Source of the DNA: Ketogulonicigenium vulgare WSH-001
GTDB lineage: Bacteria > Pseudomonadota > Alphaproteobacteria > Rhodobacterales > Rhodobacteraceae
DNA: 64,000 bases
Reading direction: 5' to 3'
Assembly (NCBI RefSeq): GCF_000223375.1
Contig: NC_017384.1
Span: 1,182,097 to 1,246,096, forward strand
The translations under genes were made by a program, and so were the position numbers. Below the pieces are notes generated by a model, which was not told where the DNA came from, ran no database searches, and saw only the letters and a program-made list of their open reading frames with translations. Shown here piece by piece: positions 25,518-35,834 of this stretch (its first letter is position 1; each line of letters opens with the position of its first letter).

Positions 25518-26657
25518 TTGGGACGTTTCGACAGATATCTTCTGTCGCAGCTAATGACGCTGTTCGGCTTTTTCTCGTTGGTGCTGATCATGGTCTATTG
25601 GGTCAATCGCGCGGTCGCGCTGTTTGACCAGTTGATCTCGGACGGTCAGGGCATGTGGGTATTCGTGGAATTCACCGCACTGTCGCTGCCTGCGATCATC
25701 AAATTGGTGCTGCCCCTTTCTGCCTTTGTCGCAAGCGTTTACGTCGCAAATCGCCTCAGCGGCGAATCAGAATTGGTCGTGGTGCAATCGACCGGATTTT
25801 CACCCGCGCGCGTGATGCGGGCCGTTATGGTCTTTGGCTTGATCGCGGTCGTCATGGTCCAGATACTGGCGCATGTGCTGGTGCCACTCTCGAACCAGCG
25901 CCTGAATATCCGCCAGGCCGAAGTGACCCAGACCGCCACCGCCCGTATCCTGCGCGCGGGCGAGTTCATGACCCCGATCGCGGGTGTAACTTTATATATC
26001 CGCAGCATCACGCCCGAGGGCGAGCTGCAGGATGTCTTCCTGTCAGATAGCCGCGCCAGCCTTGCCGATACGATTTATACCGCGTCCCGCGCCTATATCG
26101 TGCGCACCGAACGCGCGCCGCAACTGGTGATGGTGGATGGCAGCATACAGAACCTGTCGCATCAAACCGAACGGATGAGCTTCACCACCTTTTCGGATTT
26201 CGCCTATGATCTCAGCTCGATCCTGCCCAGTGTTGATCCGGCGGCCCTCAGCCTGCGCAATGCGACAACGCTGCAATTGCTGCTGGCACGGGACGAGATG
26301 ACCCTGCTGTTTGGCGCCGATAACATCCGCACCGAAATCCATGATCGTCTGAGCGAGCCTTTGCTGGGCCTGATCGGGCCGCTTTTGGGCTTTGCAACAC
26401 TGTTGATCGGCGGATTTAGTCGTTTTGGCCTCTCGCGGCAGATCGCAGCGGCGGTGGGACTGGTCATTTTGGTGAAAATGATTGAATCGACAGCGACAGG
26501 CGCGATCCGCCGTGATGCTGGCCTATGGTGGACGCTATATCTGCCGGCCGTCTTCGGCCTTGGTATAACGGGACTGCTGTTGTTTTTGGCCGCAAGACCC
26601 CTGCTGTCACGGCGCATCAGCGCGCTGCTGACCTTTTGGCGGGGACGACCGGCATGA
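25518..26657 (+). CDS. lptF: LPS export permease LptF
   Basis: A 379-residue YjgP/YjgQ permease, one half of the LptB2FG transporter that extracts lipopolysaccharide from the inner membrane. Three helices at the N terminus, a periplasmic jelly-roll domain (about 95-270) and three C-terminal helices fit the family. The start is a TTG at 25518 behind AGGAGAAGG, giving the family N terminus xGRFDRYLLSQL; the longer open frame upstream overlaps the pepA promoter region and is unlikely. Its stop overlaps the lptG start (ATGA). The gene is first in a block of six envelope and maintenance genes. Confidence 0.94.
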   Translation: MGRFDRYLLSQLMTLFGFFSLVLIMVYWVNRAVALFDQLISDGQGMWVFVEFTALSLPAIIKLVLPLSAFVASVYVANRLSGESELVVVQSTGFSPARVMRAVMVFGLIAVVMVQILAHVLVPLSNQRLNIRQAEVTQTATARILRAGEFMTPIAGVTLYIRSITPEGELQDVFLSDSRASLADTIYTASRAYIVRTERAPQLVMVDGSIQNLSHQTERMSFTTFSDFAYDLSSILPSVDPAALSLRNATTLQLLLARDEMTLLFGADNIRTEIHDRLSEPLLGLIGPLLGFATLLIGGFSRFGLSRQIAAAVGLVILVKMIESTATGAIRRDAGLWWTLYLPAVFGLGITGLLLFLAARPLLSRRISALLTFWRGRPA

Positions 26658-27745
26658 TCCTGCACCGCTATTTTGCCCTGCGCTATTTCAAGGCTTTCTT
26701 AGGGACCGCCGCTGGCTTTTTCCTGATGCTGGTGATGATCGAATTGATCGAGCAATTGCGCCGCTTTGGCGGTCAAAGCGATTTCCCCGGCATCCTTGCA
26801 CTGACCTTGCTGAATGTACCGGCAACGCTGTATCAAGTGCTGCCGCTGATCGTCATCATCTCGGCGCTGGTACTGTTTTTGGGGTTGGCGCGGTCGTCCG
26901 AAATGGTGGTAACCCGGGCGGCGGGACGCTCGGCTCTGATCGCGTTGATCGCGCCCGTGCTGATCGTCATGCTGATGGGTCTGCTGGCCGTGATGGCGTT
27001 CAACCCGATCGTCGCCTCGACCAGTCGCGAATATGACAATCGCATCGCGACGATTACCGGCAGCAGCCGCATTTTGCAGATTGGTGGCGATGCGATCTGG
27101 CTGCGCCAAGGCGATGAGGATGGCCAAAGCGTGATCCGTGCCGCCGCCTCGGACCCTGATGGCACAACGCTGCGCGGCGTCACAATGCTCTCTTATACCA
27201 ACGACGGCATTCCGGCGCGGCGCATTGATGCGGCTGCGGCCACCCTTTCTGGCGATCACTGGCAGATGCAAAATGCAAAGGTCTGGCCCCTGAACACCGG
27301 CCAAAACCCCGAAGCCAGCGCCACCATCCACGCGACCCTTGCGGTGCCCTCGAACCTCAGCCCGGATGAAATCCGCAACAGTTTCGGCAACCCCGCCAGC
27401 ATTTCGGTATGGGAGCTGCCCGCCTTTATCAAACGGATGGAGGATGCGGGCTTCACCGCTCAGCGGCAGATCGTGCATTTGCAATCAGAGCTTGCACTGC
27501 CCGCCTTTCTGGTTGCGATGATGCTGATCGCCGCCGTCTTTACGCTGCGCCACCAGCGCGGCGGACGTACCGGCATGATGGTGCTTTTTGCTGTTCTGAT
27601 CAGCTTTTCGCTGTATTTCATTCGCAATCTCGCGCAGATCCTGGGTGAGAACGGCCAGTTGACGCCACTGCTGGCCGCTTGGGTGACGCCTTTGGCTGCA
27701 ATTGCTCTGGGGGTTGGACTATTGCTGCATCTGGAGGACGGCTGA
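26654..27745 (+). CDS. lptG: LPS export permease LptG
   Basis: A 363-residue partner of LptF with the same arrangement: helices near residues 12-33, 50-75 and 95-118, a periplasmic domain, and three C-terminal helices. The N terminus MILHRYFALRYFKAF is typical. LptFG form the membrane part of the LPS extractor and contact LptC. The start overlaps the lptF stop by four bases, so the two subunits are translationally coupled. lptB, lptC and lptA are not in the window. Confidence 0.94.
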   Translation: MILHRYFALRYFKAFLGTAAGFFLMLVMIELIEQLRRFGGQSDFPGILALTLLNVPATLYQVLPLIVIISALVLFLGLARSSEMVVTRAAGRSALIALIAPVLIVMLMGLLAVMAFNPIVASTSREYDNRIATITGSSRILQIGGDAIWLRQGDEDGQSVIRAAASDPDGTTLRGVTMLSYTNDGIPARRIDAAAATLSGDHWQMQNAKVWPLNTGQNPEASATIHATLAVPSNLSPDEIRNSFGNPASISVWELPAFIKRMEDAGFTAQRQIVHLQSELALPAFLVAMMLIAAVFTLRHQRGGRTGMMVLFAVLISFSLYFIRNLAQILGENGQLTPLLAAWVTPLAAIALGVGLLLHLEDG

Positions 27746-27748
27746 ACT

Positions 27749-29884
27749 ATGGCGCGGAAATTGAACCCGCCACGCGGATTTCTTGCAGCCGCAACGCTTG
27801 CGGTCTGCACCGCCGTTGGTGGCGCGCAGGCGCAAGATGTGCCGACGCTGTTGGCTGATAGCATCCGTGTGGACGATGCTGGCCGCCTGATCGCCGAAGG
27901 CCATGTGCAAGTCTTTTACGACGGCACGGCGCTATCCGCCGCGACCGTGATCTATGATCGCGAGAACGAGCAGCTTTCACTGACCGGCCCGATCCTGATC
28001 CAGCAGCCCGACGGCACTGCGATCACGGCCGAGGCGGGGCAGCTGGACCAGCGCCTGCGCGCGGGCCTGCTGGAAGGCGCGCGCATGGTGCTGAACCAGC
28101 AATTGCAACTGGCCGCCAGCGAAATTGAACAAAACGGCCAGGGCATCACTCAGCTGACGCGCGTTGCGGCAACCTCGTGCCAGGTCTGCGGCGATAGCAC
28201 GCCTTTGTGGCAGATCCGCGCGGGTCGTGTTGTCCATGATGATGTGGCGCAGCAGATCTGGTTCGAAAACGCCACCTTTTTGATCAAGGGCGTGCCGCTT
28301 GCATGGCTACCCGTCTTGCGCGTGCCCGCCGCGGATGTGACCCGTGCCCAAGGGCTGCTGGCCCCGCGGACATGGTCAACCTCCGAGATGGGGTTTGGCA
28401 TTATGCTGCCCTATTACATCCCTATCGGCACATCGCGCGACCTGACGCTGACGCCCTATTTTGCCGCGCGCGGCACCGCAATGCTGGGCCAATATCGCCA
28501 AGCGCTGACCTTTGGCGATATCAATGTGAATGCGATGGTCGGCAGCGACCAGTTGATCGAAGGCACCACCCGCCATTACATTGACGCAACCGGCAACTTC
28601 CGCCTTAGCGAGAATACAACGCTGTATTTCCGCTGGCAGGATGTATCGGACAGCGCCGTGATGAGCCATTACGGCTATTCCTATACCGACCGGCTGCAAT
28701 CGGGGGTCGAGATCAGCCGGATCGAAGAAGACACAAAATCGAATTTCGGCTTTTGGGGCTATCGCAGCTTGCGCGACAGCGAAACCAATGACGCGCTGCC
28801 CCCCTATGTGGCCTTTGCCCGCTGGGAGCATGATACCACACCCAGTGTCATCGGTGGCAACCTGACCTATGGCATTGATTATCGCGGCCTATGGCGCACG
28901 GGCGATTACACCGGGCAGCTGGGGCGCGATGTGAACCGTCTTTATGTCTTTGGTGAATGGAACAAGACACTGACCTTGGACGGCGGGGCGCGGTTGCGGT
29001 TTGATGCGGCCAATACGGTGCTGGCCTATGGGATCAATGATGACCCGACCTATGACGACATCCTGCTGCGTATGCAGCCTGCTATTGCGGCGACATTGTC
29101 TTGGCCGTTGATCCGCGCGGATAACGCTGGCCGCACGCAGTATCTAGAGCCGATCATCTCGGTCGGCTGGTCGGAAGGTTACGGCCCGGCCGCCCCGAAC
29201 GAAGATTCGCTGATCGCTGAAATGGACAGCGCCAATATCTTTGCCCTCAGCCGGCTACCCGGCGATGACGCAGTCGAACCCGGTGCCCGGCTGGGCTATG
29301 GTCTGCGCTATGCGATGTTCGATCCCAGCGGCTGGTCCGGTGCGCTGACCATCGGCCAGATCCTGCGGCAAGAAGAAGCCGATGGCCTTGCCCCGACCAG
29401 CGGCATGACCGACAAATCCAATGATATCTTGCTCGAGGCGGAACTGGTGCTGCCGGGCGGCCTTAGCATGGATGCGCGCACCTTGCTGGAGGACGATCTG
29501 TCGGGCTTTGGCAAATCCGAGATGCGGGTGAATTGGAACCGCGATACCCTTGGACTTTCAGCAGGTTACATCCATCTTCCCGCCGACCTGACCGAAGCGC
29601 GCGAGACGACAATTTCCGAGCTGACCTTTGATAGCAGCCTGAAACTGGATGATACTTGGTCGCTGGCCTCTAGCATCCGCTATGATATCGCCGCCGCCGA
29701 TATGATGCGCGTCGGCTTTGATATCGGCTGGCAAAATGAATGCGTGATGGTAGACCTTTCGGTCGAGCGTCGCTACACATCGACATTGTATCTCGAGCCC
29801 TCGACCTCGGTCGGCCTTTCTGTCAGTTTGGCCGGCTTTTCGGTAGGCGGGACACGCAGGGCCAGCACGGCTTGCGGAATATGA
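27749..29884 (+). CDS. lptD: LPS assembly protein LptD
   Basis: A 711-residue outer-membrane protein that inserts LPS into the outer leaflet with LptE. A signal peptide ends near GGAQAQD (about 29). The OstA-like N-terminal domain (about 30-130) contains ADSIRVDD and EGHVQVFYDG. The cysteine pair TSCQVC (about 142-147) and a final Cys near the C terminus (TACGI) resemble the disulfide cysteines of the family. The remainder is beta-barrel, rich in alternating strands. A good GGAGGA precedes the ATG at 27749, three bases after lptG. LptE is not seen here, as in many alphaproteobacteria. Confidence 0.94.
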   Translation: MARKLNPPRGFLAAATLAVCTAVGGAQAQDVPTLLADSIRVDDAGRLIAEGHVQVFYDGTALSAATVIYDRENEQLSLTGPILIQQPDGTAITAEAGQLDQRLRAGLLEGARMVLNQQLQLAASEIEQNGQGITQLTRVAATSCQVCGDSTPLWQIRAGRVVHDDVAQQIWFENATFLIKGVPLAWLPVLRVPAADVTRAQGLLAPRTWSTSEMGFGIMLPYYIPIGTSRDLTLTPYFAARGTAMLGQYRQALTFGDINVNAMVGSDQLIEGTTRHYIDATGNFRLSENTTLYFRWQDVSDSAVMSHYGYSYTDRLQSGVEISRIEEDTKSNFGFWGYRSLRDSETNDALPPYVAFARWEHDTTPSVIGGNLTYGIDYRGLWRTGDYTGQLGRDVNRLYVFGEWNKTLTLDGGARLRFDAANTVLAYGINDDPTYDDILLRMQPAIAATLSWPLIRADNAGRTQYLEPIISVGWSEGYGPAAPNEDSLIAEMDSANIFALSRLPGDDAVEPGARLGYGLRYAMFDPSGWSGALTIGQILRQEEADGLAPTSGMTDKSNDILLEAELVLPGGLSMDARTLLEDDLSGFGKSEMRVNWNRDTLGLSAGYIHLPADLTEARETTISELTFDSSLKLDDTWSLASSIRYDIAAADMMRVGFDIGWQNECVMVDLSVERRYTSTLYLEPSTSVGLSVSLAGFSVGGTRRASTACGI

Positions 29885-29907
29885 GCGAACCCGGCAGGAG
29901 AAGGCCA

Positions 29908-31131
29908 ATGATGCAAATGCCCGGCACATCTTTCAACGTGACAGCGAAAAACTGGCTGCGCGCGGCGCTGCTTGGCGCCTGCACCCTGGCGCTGCTGCCG
30001 CATGGCACCGCGGCACAGGGGCTGTTCTCGTCCGCAGTTACCGTGAATGATCGCGCCATCACCCAATATGAGGTGAACCAGCGCGCGCTGCTGTTGCAGT
30101 TCTTTAACACGCCGGGCGATGCGCAGCAAAATGCCCGCGAAAGCCTGATCGACGATGCGCTGCGCCAAGAGGAACTGGCCCGCTACACGATTGCGCTGAC
30201 GGACGAGCAATATGACATGGCCTTGGCGGAATTTGCGGGCCGCGCCAATCTCACGCCTGCGCAATTGCTGGCGAATATGGGGCAGCTCGGCATCGATGGG
30301 GCAGCGCTGCGCGACTATCTGCGCGTCAGTGTGCTGTGGCGCGATTATGTGCGTGCCCGCTTTAACAGTACGATCACCGTGACCGAGGCCGATATCGACG
30401 CGTATATCGCCCGCGCCGCCACCGCATCGCAAGGAATGGAGATCCTGCTGTCCGAGCTGATCATGCCGCTGGTGCCCGGGCAAGAGCAGCAGATCCAACA
30501 GCTTGCACAGCAATTCTCGCAACTGACCAGCACGGCGGCCTTTTCGGACGCTGCGCGTGAATATTCGGTGACCAACAGCCGCGCCAACGGTGGCCAGATG
30601 GATTGGGTGCCGCTGGCCAACTTCCCGCCGGGGCTGCAAAATGTGCTGTCGGCGATGTCGCCGGGCCAGGTCACCGCGCCGCTGGGGATCGAAGGCGGCG
30701 TCGCCTTGCTGCAAGTGCGCGGCCTGCGCGAGGGGCGTATTGCGAACGCCTCGGTTGCCTCGGTCGAATATGCTGTGATGCAGGTGCCCTCGGTCGCTGC
30801 GGCAGAGCGGATCTTGCCGACCGTCGCGACCTGCGATGATCTCTACACCCATAATCTGCAAAATGCCGATGTCACCCTGACCCGCCAAAGCGTCGCGCCG
30901 GCGCAGGTGCCGGCCGAGGTTGCGCCCGTCATCAGCACGATGAACCCCGGCAATATCATTGCAACGCCCACCGCAAATGGCGCGACGATCACCATGCTTT
31001 GCGCCCGCAATATCACGCCGCCCCAAGGGCTGACGCGCGAGCTGGCCAGCAATCTGGTGCGCGGCGAGCGTCTGGAAAGCCGCGGCGACCGTATCATCGC
31101 CGAGCTGCGCGCGAATGCGGTGATCCGTTAA
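29908..31131 (+). CDS. surA: SurA-like periplasmic peptidyl-prolyl isomerase
   Basis: A 407-residue chaperone for outer-membrane proteins. The signal peptide spans about residues 17-39 (ending near GTAAQG). The SurA N-terminal domain (VTVNDRAITQYEVNQRALLL) follows, then a parvulin domain (ILLSELIM through GGQMDWVPLANFPPGL and GVALLQVRGLREGR, about 177-275). The second C-terminal parvulin repeat looks degenerate. The ATG at 29908 has GGAGAAGG upstream; an ATG at 29881 overlaps the lptD stop but has no site. Its location after lptD suits its role in LptD folding. Confidence 0.92.
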   Translation: MMQMPGTSFNVTAKNWLRAALLGACTLALLPHGTAAQGLFSSAVTVNDRAITQYEVNQRALLLQFFNTPGDAQQNARESLIDDALRQEELARYTIALTDEQYDMALAEFAGRANLTPAQLLANMGQLGIDGAALRDYLRVSVLWRDYVRARFNSTITVTEADIDAYIARAATASQGMEILLSELIMPLVPGQEQQIQQLAQQFSQLTSTAAFSDAAREYSVTNSRANGGQMDWVPLANFPPGLQNVLSAMSPGQVTAPLGIEGGVALLQVRGLREGRIANASVASVEYAVMQVPSVAAAERILPTVATCDDLYTHNLQNADVTLTRQSVAPAQVPAEVAPVISTMNPGNIIATPTANGATITMLCARNITPPQGLTRELASNLVRGERLESRGDRIIAELRANAVIR

Positions 31132-31133
31132 CC

Positions 31134-32093
31134 ATGACGATCGCCATCACCTGCGGCGAGCCTGCCGGCATCGGCCCCGAAATTGCCGTCAAAGCCTGGG
31201 CCGCGCTGCGGGATAAGATGCGGATGGTGTGGATCGGTGATCCGCGCCATCTGCCGATTGGCACGTCCTATACGGTGATTGATGATCCGCGCGGGTCGCT
31301 GCCTGCGGATAGCCTGCCCGTGCTGGCGCAAGATTACGGCCCCGCGCCGACGCCGGGCATTGCTGATCCGCGTTTGGCGGCTGGCGTCATTCACGCCATT
31401 GAAACCGGCGCTGCGCTGGCAATGGCCGGCCAGATCGACGGCATCTGCACCGCCCCCATCCACAAGGCCGCGCTGGTTCATGGCGCGGGTTTTGCCTATC
31501 CGGGCCATACCGAATTTCTAGCGGCGCTTGGCGGCGTAGATCGCGTGGTGATGATGCTGGCCTGCGATGCGCTGCGTGTCGTGCCGGTTACCATCCATAT
31601 CGCGGTCGCCGATGTGCCTGCACGCCTGACGCCAGATCTGCTGGCCGAGACTTTGCGCCTGACCCATGCGGGCCTACAGCGCGACTTTGGCCTGAATGCG
31701 CCGCGCATCGCCGTGGCCGGTCTTAACCCCCATGCGGGCGAGGACGGGCTGATGGGGCGCGAGGAGATCACCTTGATCCGCCCCGTGCTGGATCAGTTGC
31801 GCGCCGAGGGGCTGGATCTGATCGGCCCCTTGCCCGCCGATACAATGTTCCACGCGGGCGCGCGCCAGCATTACGATGTCGCGGTCTGCATGTATCACGA
31901 TCAGGCGCTGATCCCGATCAAAACATTGGATTTTGCAGGCGGCGTGAATGTCACGCTGGGCCTGCCGTTTATCCGCACCTCGCCCGACCATGGCACGGCC
32001 TTTGATATTGCGGGCAAGGGAATCGCTGATCCCGCCTCGATGATTGCAGCGTTGCGGATGGCGGGACAGATGGCTGCGGCCCGAAAGGTTTAA
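31134..32093 (+). CDS. pdxA: 4-hydroxythreonine-4-phosphate dehydrogenase
   Basis: A 319-residue enzyme of pyridoxal phosphate synthesis that oxidises 4-phosphooxy-threonine with NAD. Metal and substrate motifs are visible: [13 protein letters not shown] at the N terminus, GHTEFLA (about 125), [12 protein letters not shown] and [13 protein letters not shown]. The start lies three bases after the surA stop, continuing the lptF operon. surA-pdxA-rsmA is a conserved order. Confidence 0.96.
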   Translation: MTIAITCGEPAGIGPEIAVKAWAALRDKMRMVWIGDPRHLPIGTSYTVIDDPRGSLPADSLPVLAQDYGPAPTPGIADPRLAAGVIHAIETGAALAMAGQIDGICTAPIHKAALVHGAGFAYPGHTEFLAALGGVDRVVMMLACDALRVVPVTIHIAVADVPARLTPDLLAETLRLTHAGLQRDFGLNAPRIAVAGLNPHAGEDGLMGREEITLIRPVLDQLRAEGLDLIGPLPADTMFHAGARQHYDVAVCMYHDQALIPIKTLDFAGGVNVTLGLPFIRTSPDHGTAFDIAGKGIADPASMIAALRMAGQMAAARKV

Positions 32094-32094
32094 T

Positions 32095-32940
32095 ATGGCT
32101 GCGATTGATAACCTGCCCCCCCTGCGCGAGGTGATCGCCACGCATGGGCTGTCCGCCAAAAAGGCGCTGGGGCAGAATTTTCTGCTGGATCTGAACCTGA
32201 CCGCCAAGATCGCGCGTCAGGCCGGTGATCTGTCAGGCTCGGATGTGCTGGAAATCGGCCCCGGCCCCGGCGGGCTGACCCGCGGCCTGCTGGCCGAGGG
32301 CGCGCGCCGCGTGCTGTCGATTGAAAAGGACGAGCGCTGCATCCCCGCGCTGGAGGAAATCGCCGACGCTTATCCGGGCCGTTTCAGCTATATTCAGGGC
32401 GACGCGCTGCAGGTCGACCCGCTGGCGCATCTGACGCCGCCCATTCGCGTCGCCGCCAACCTGCCCTATAATATCGGCACCGAGCTGCTGATCCGCTGGC
32501 TGACGCCGCCCCAATGGCCGCCGTTTTGGCAAAGCCTGACGCTGATGTTCCAGCGCGAAGTGGCCGAGCGGATCACCGCAAAGCCCGGCAGCAACCATTA
32601 CGGCCGCCTTGCGATCCTGTCGCAATGGCGCGCCGATGCACGGATCGTGCTGGATCTGCCGCCGCAGGCCTTTACCCCGCCGCCCAAGGTCTCGTCCGCC
32701 GTGGTGCATCTGACCGCGCTGCCCGCGCCGCGTTTCCCCGCCGATCTGAAAGTGCTGGAGCGCGTCACCGCCGCCGCCTTTGGTCAGCGCCGCAAGATGC
32801 TGCGCGCCTCGCTGCGCGGCCTCGCGCCCGATATCGAGGATATCCTGACCTCGGTTGATATCAAACCAACAGAACGGGCCGAGCAGATCGATCTGGAACA
32901 TTTCTGCGCCCTTGCGCGGGCGATCGCCGCGCAGACATAG
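32095..32940 (+). CDS. rsmA: 16S rRNA dimethyladenosine transferase RsmA (KsgA)
   Basis: A 281-residue methyltransferase that dimethylates A1518 and A1519 of 16S rRNA. Motifs: [11 protein letters not shown], the SAM-binding [14 protein letters not shown] (about 64-77) and the catalytic NLPYNIGT (about 122). The start follows the pdxA stop by one base. The last codons and stop (32926-32940) form the first copy of an exact 14-bp tandem duplication. Confidence 0.96.
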   Translation: MAAIDNLPPLREVIATHGLSAKKALGQNFLLDLNLTAKIARQAGDLSGSDVLEIGPGPGGLTRGLLAEGARRVLSIEKDERCIPALEEIADAYPGRFSYIQGDALQVDPLAHLTPPIRVAANLPYNIGTELLIRWLTPPQWPPFWQSLTLMFQREVAERITAKPGSNHYGRLAILSQWRADARIVLDLPPQAFTPPPKVSSAVVHLTALPAPRFPADLKVLERVTAAAFGQRRKMLRASLRGLAPDIEDILTSVDIKPTERAEQIDLEHFCALARAIAAQT

Positions 32941-32953
32941 CCGCGCAGACATA
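32926..32953 (+). repeat. 14-bp exact tandem duplication across the rsmA stop
   Basis: GCCGCGCAGACATA occurs twice head to tail. The first copy encodes the last residues and part of the TAG of rsmA; the second lies just outside the gene. It looks like a replication-slippage duplication. Confidence 0.85.
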
Positions 32954-32967
32954 AAAGACCTCGGCAT

Positions 32968-32999
32968 AAAAGAACCGGCCCAAGGGCCGGTTCTTTTTA
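32968..32999. terminator. Bidirectional terminator between rsmA and the DUF4167 gene
   Basis: Stem AGAACCGGCC...GGCCGGTTCT with a tight CAAG loop, flanked by AAAA and TTTTT, so it can work for both convergent genes. Confidence 0.85.
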
Positions 33000-33626
33000 T
33001 TCTGCAGTTTCTGAGGCTGGCGCGTCTTCTGCCTTGCGCGGACGGCGCGGGGCACGTGGCTTTGCCTCGCCGTCATTGTTGCGCGGCGGGCGCGGGCGGC
33101 GGCGCGGGGCGGCAGGCTCGGCCGCCTCTTCGCTGACTGCGGCAACAGGCTCTTGGGTCACGGGCGCGACATAGGGCTCTGCCTCGGGTTGCGCCTCGTT
33201 GGCGTTTGTCATGGCGATTTCATCATCACCCAGATCGACAATCGCAAATTCTGCAGGCTCGCCTGCCTCTTGCGGGGCGTCGCCACCCTGACGCTGCCGC
33301 GAGGCACGCTCGCGGTCACGCTCGGCCTGACGGTCGCGGTTGGCCTGTTCAGCCTCCTCGCGGGCCCGATCAACCTCGCGCTGCGCCTCGGCCAGCATAC
33401 GTGTGTAATGCTCGGCATGTTGCGCAAAGTTTTCAGCATTCACCCGGTCGCCCGACAATTGGGCATCGCGGTGAAGTTGGTTGTATTTTTCGATAATCTG
33501 CTGCGGCGTTCCGCGCACTTTTCCGTCCGGGCCCGAGCTATCGAACACACGGTTGATGATATTGCCACCAAAGGGACGGTTATTGCGATTCTTATTCCCG
33601 CGCGAGCGTGATTTAGAAGATCTCAT
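32997..33626 (-). CDS. DUF4167 domain-containing protein
   Basis: A 209-residue alphaproteobacterial protein. The conserved part is the first 95 residues: a basic start (MRSSKSRSRGNKNRNNRPFGG), NIINRVFDSSGPDGKVRGT, and YNQLHRDAQLSGDRVNAENFAQHAEHY. After that come a charged coiled coil (about 85-125, rich in R, E, Q) and a low-complexity tail of P, R, A and E with RRPRPPRNN. The basic N terminus and tail suggest RNA or ribosome association, which is only inference. The terminator overlaps its last codons. Confidence 0.9.
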   Translation of the reverse strand: MRSSKSRSRGNKNRNNRPFGGNIINRVFDSSGPDGKVRGTPQQIIEKYNQLHRDAQLSGDRVNAENFAQHAEHYTRMLAEAQREVDRAREEAEQANRDRQAERDRERASRQRQGGDAPQEAGEPAEFAIVDLGDDEIAMTNANEAQPEAEPYVAPVTQEPVAAVSEEAAEPAAPRRRPRPPRNNDGEAKPRAPRRPRKAEDAPASETAE

Positions 33627-33835
33627 AGGGCTTTAATCCAGCCTATTGATTGCTAATTGCAAATGCACCCCGCCCGACCCCAGATCACCAGATTGAGGCG
33701 ACCATATGAAAGATCCGTTAAAGCGGGCGTTTGGCGTGGGAAGTCGTTTCTGCTTTCCTCGACGCTGGGTGCTAGGTAAGGCTATTATGCCGTGATAGCA
33801 AGCAAAAACGACGTGAAAACTTCGATTTTCCGCAT

Positions 33836-34666
33836 CTATTGCGAAAAGACGAGGCAACGGTCACGGCCATCCAGATCGTGATGCAACTGGGCGGAGGTAA
33901 AGCCCGCCGCATCACCGATGGCACGGATCGCATCGGCCTGTGTCGGGCCGAATTCAACGATCACGCGGCCGGCGTCGGACAACAGGCGCGGCGCATCCGC
34001 CAAAATGGCGCGATAGGCCGCCAGCCCGTCACCGCCGTCCGTCAGCGCCATCGCAGGCTCCCAACCGGTGACCTCGGGCGACAGGCCCGCCATTTCATCC
34101 AGCGCGATATAAGGCGGGTTCGAAACGATCAGATCAAAGCGCCCAGTTGCCGCCATGCCCCAATCGGACAGGCTAAATTCAGCGCGCGTATCCAGCCCCA
34201 GCGCCACCGCATTGCGCTGTGCAACATCCAATGCCGCGGGCGATAGATCAACGCCCTGCCCCACCGCCTGCTGATTTTCTGCAAGCAAAGTCAGCAGGAT
34301 ACAGCCCGTTCCTGTCCCAATATCTAAAACACGGGTAAAAGGTTGCGCCAAAGCGGCGGCGATCAGAACCTCGGTCTCGGGGCGCGGATCGAGCGTGTCA
34401 GGCGTGACCAGAAAATTGCGACCATAGAACATGCGCTGGCCAATGATCTGCGCCACCGGCTGGCGTTTAGCGCGCTGTGCGATGGCGGCGTGAAAGGCGT
34501 CCGCCTGCGCCGCATTCACCACATCAGGCAGCACCAGCGTCAGACGGTCTGGTGCGACCCCCAAAGCATGGGCCAGCAGCAGACGCGCATCGCGGGCCGC
34601 GCCATCGACGCCCGCCGCATTCAACGCGGCAATCGCCTCGCGGATCAGCGCATTGCCGGTGATCAC
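33836..34666 (-). CDS. prmC: Peptide chain release factor N5-glutamine methyltransferase
   Basis: A 276-residue enzyme that methylates the Gln of the GGQ motif in release factors. N-terminal helical domain (1-80), then a class I methyltransferase domain: [15 protein letters not shown] (about 114-128) and the substrate-binding NPPY at 183-186. It overlaps the end of prfA by four bases, and its substrate is the product of that gene. Confidence 0.96.
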   Translation of the reverse strand: MITGNALIREAIAALNAAGVDGAARDARLLLAHALGVAPDRLTLVLPDVVNAAQADAFHAAIAQRAKRQPVAQIIGQRMFYGRNFLVTPDTLDPRPETEVLIAAALAQPFTRVLDIGTGTGCILLTLLAENQQAVGQGVDLSPAALDVAQRNAVALGLDTRAEFSLSDWGMAATGRFDLIVSNPPYIALDEMAGLSPEVTGWEPAMALTDGGDGLAAYRAILADAPRLLSDAGRVIVEFGPTQADAIRAIGDAAGFTSAQLHHDLDGRDRCLVFSQ

Positions 34667-35721
34667 AATTCAGCCATTTCCGCCAGCAGCGTTGCCTGCG
34701 CATCGGCAACCAGCGCATCGACGATCTCATCCAGATCGCCCTGCAGGATCTGATCCAGCCGGTACAGCGTCATATTGATGCGGTGATCGGTCATGCGCCC
34801 CTGCGGGAAATTATAGGTGCGGATGCGCTCACTGCGGTCGCCCGATCCGACCTGTGCTTTGCGATCGGCCGAGCGCGCGCCATCGACGCGGCTGCGTTCC
34901 ATATCGTACAGGCGGGCACGCAGCACATCCATCGCCAACTCGCGGTTGCGATGCTGCGATTTTTGCGAGCTGGTAACGATAATGCCGGTCGGCAAGTGGG
35001 TGATCCGCACGGCGGAATCGGTGGTATTCACATGCTGGCCACCCGCGCCCGATGCGCGCATCGTGTCGATACGGATATCGCCGGGGTTGATCTCGATATC
35101 CACGGCCTCGGCCTCGGGCAGGACGGCGACCGTCGCGGCAGAGGTATGAATGCGCCCGCCGCTTTCGGTCTCGGGCACGCGCTGCACGCGGTGCACACCG
35201 GATTCGTATTTCATACGGGCGAAGACGCCCTCGCCCTCGATCCGGACGACGACTTCTTTGATGCCGCCCAGCTCGGTTTCGGCCTCTTCGATAATCTCGA
35301 ACCGCCAGCCCTTGCTTTCGGAATAGCGCTGATACATGCGCAGCAGGTCGGCGGCGAACAGGGATGCCTCATCCCCGCCGGTGCCCGGACGGATTTCCAG
35401 CATCGCGGGGCGACCGTCTGCGGCATCGCGCGGCAACAGCGCCTTTTGCATCTCGATCTCGGCTTCGGCAAAGGCGGTGCGCAGACGCGGCAGCTCTTCC
35501 TCGGCAAAGGCCCGCATATCGGGATCGGCCAGCCATTCCTCGGCACTGGCAAGGTCCGCCTCCAGCGCTTGGTAACGCGCGAGCGTGTCGACCACGGGCT
35601 TTAGCTCGGAATATTCGCGGCCAAGGGCGGCGATTTCCGCGCCCGACAGGCCGGATTGCATCTTGGCCTCCAGAAACTGGAAGCGATCGGTCAGTTGAGC
35701 GAGTTTTTCAGCGGGTATCAT
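34663..35721 (-). CDS. prfA: Peptide chain release factor 1
   Basis: A 352-residue RF1 that recognises UAA and UAG. The peptidyl-hydrolysis motif GGQ is at 227-229 ([15 protein letters not shown]). The stop-codon tripeptide region reads [14 protein letters not shown], that is PxT rather than the SPF of RF2, so this is RF1. Length and N-terminal coiled coil are normal. It is translationally coupled with prmC downstream. Confidence 0.97.
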   Translation of the reverse strand: MIPAEKLAQLTDRFQFLEAKMQSGLSGAEIAALGREYSELKPVVDTLARYQALEADLASAEEWLADPDMRAFAEEELPRLRTAFAEAEIEMQKALLPRDAADGRPAMLEIRPGTGGDEASLFAADLLRMYQRYSESKGWRFEIIEEAETELGGIKEVVVRIEGEGVFARMKYESGVHRVQRVPETESGGRIHTSAATVAVLPEAEAVDIEINPGDIRIDTMRASGAGGQHVNTTDSAVRITHLPTGIIVTSSQKSQHRNRELAMDVLRARLYDMERSRVDGARSADRKAQVGSGDRSERIRTYNFPQGRMTDHRINMTLYRLDQILQGDLDEIVDALVADAQATLLAEMAEL

Positions 35722-35834
35722 GGCGCTTCAATGCCCGCAGGCAACGGGCGGGTCAAGCGGGCGCGCGCCCCGCGCGCACTTGACGCGCCCGCCCCGCACC
35801 GTCACATCTGTGCCGTAAGGCCAAGGGAGCAGCC

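Noticed and set aside
29773..31026. 417-codon minus-strand frame opposite surA
   Set aside because: Shadow frame; the plus strand has a signal peptide and parvulin domain.
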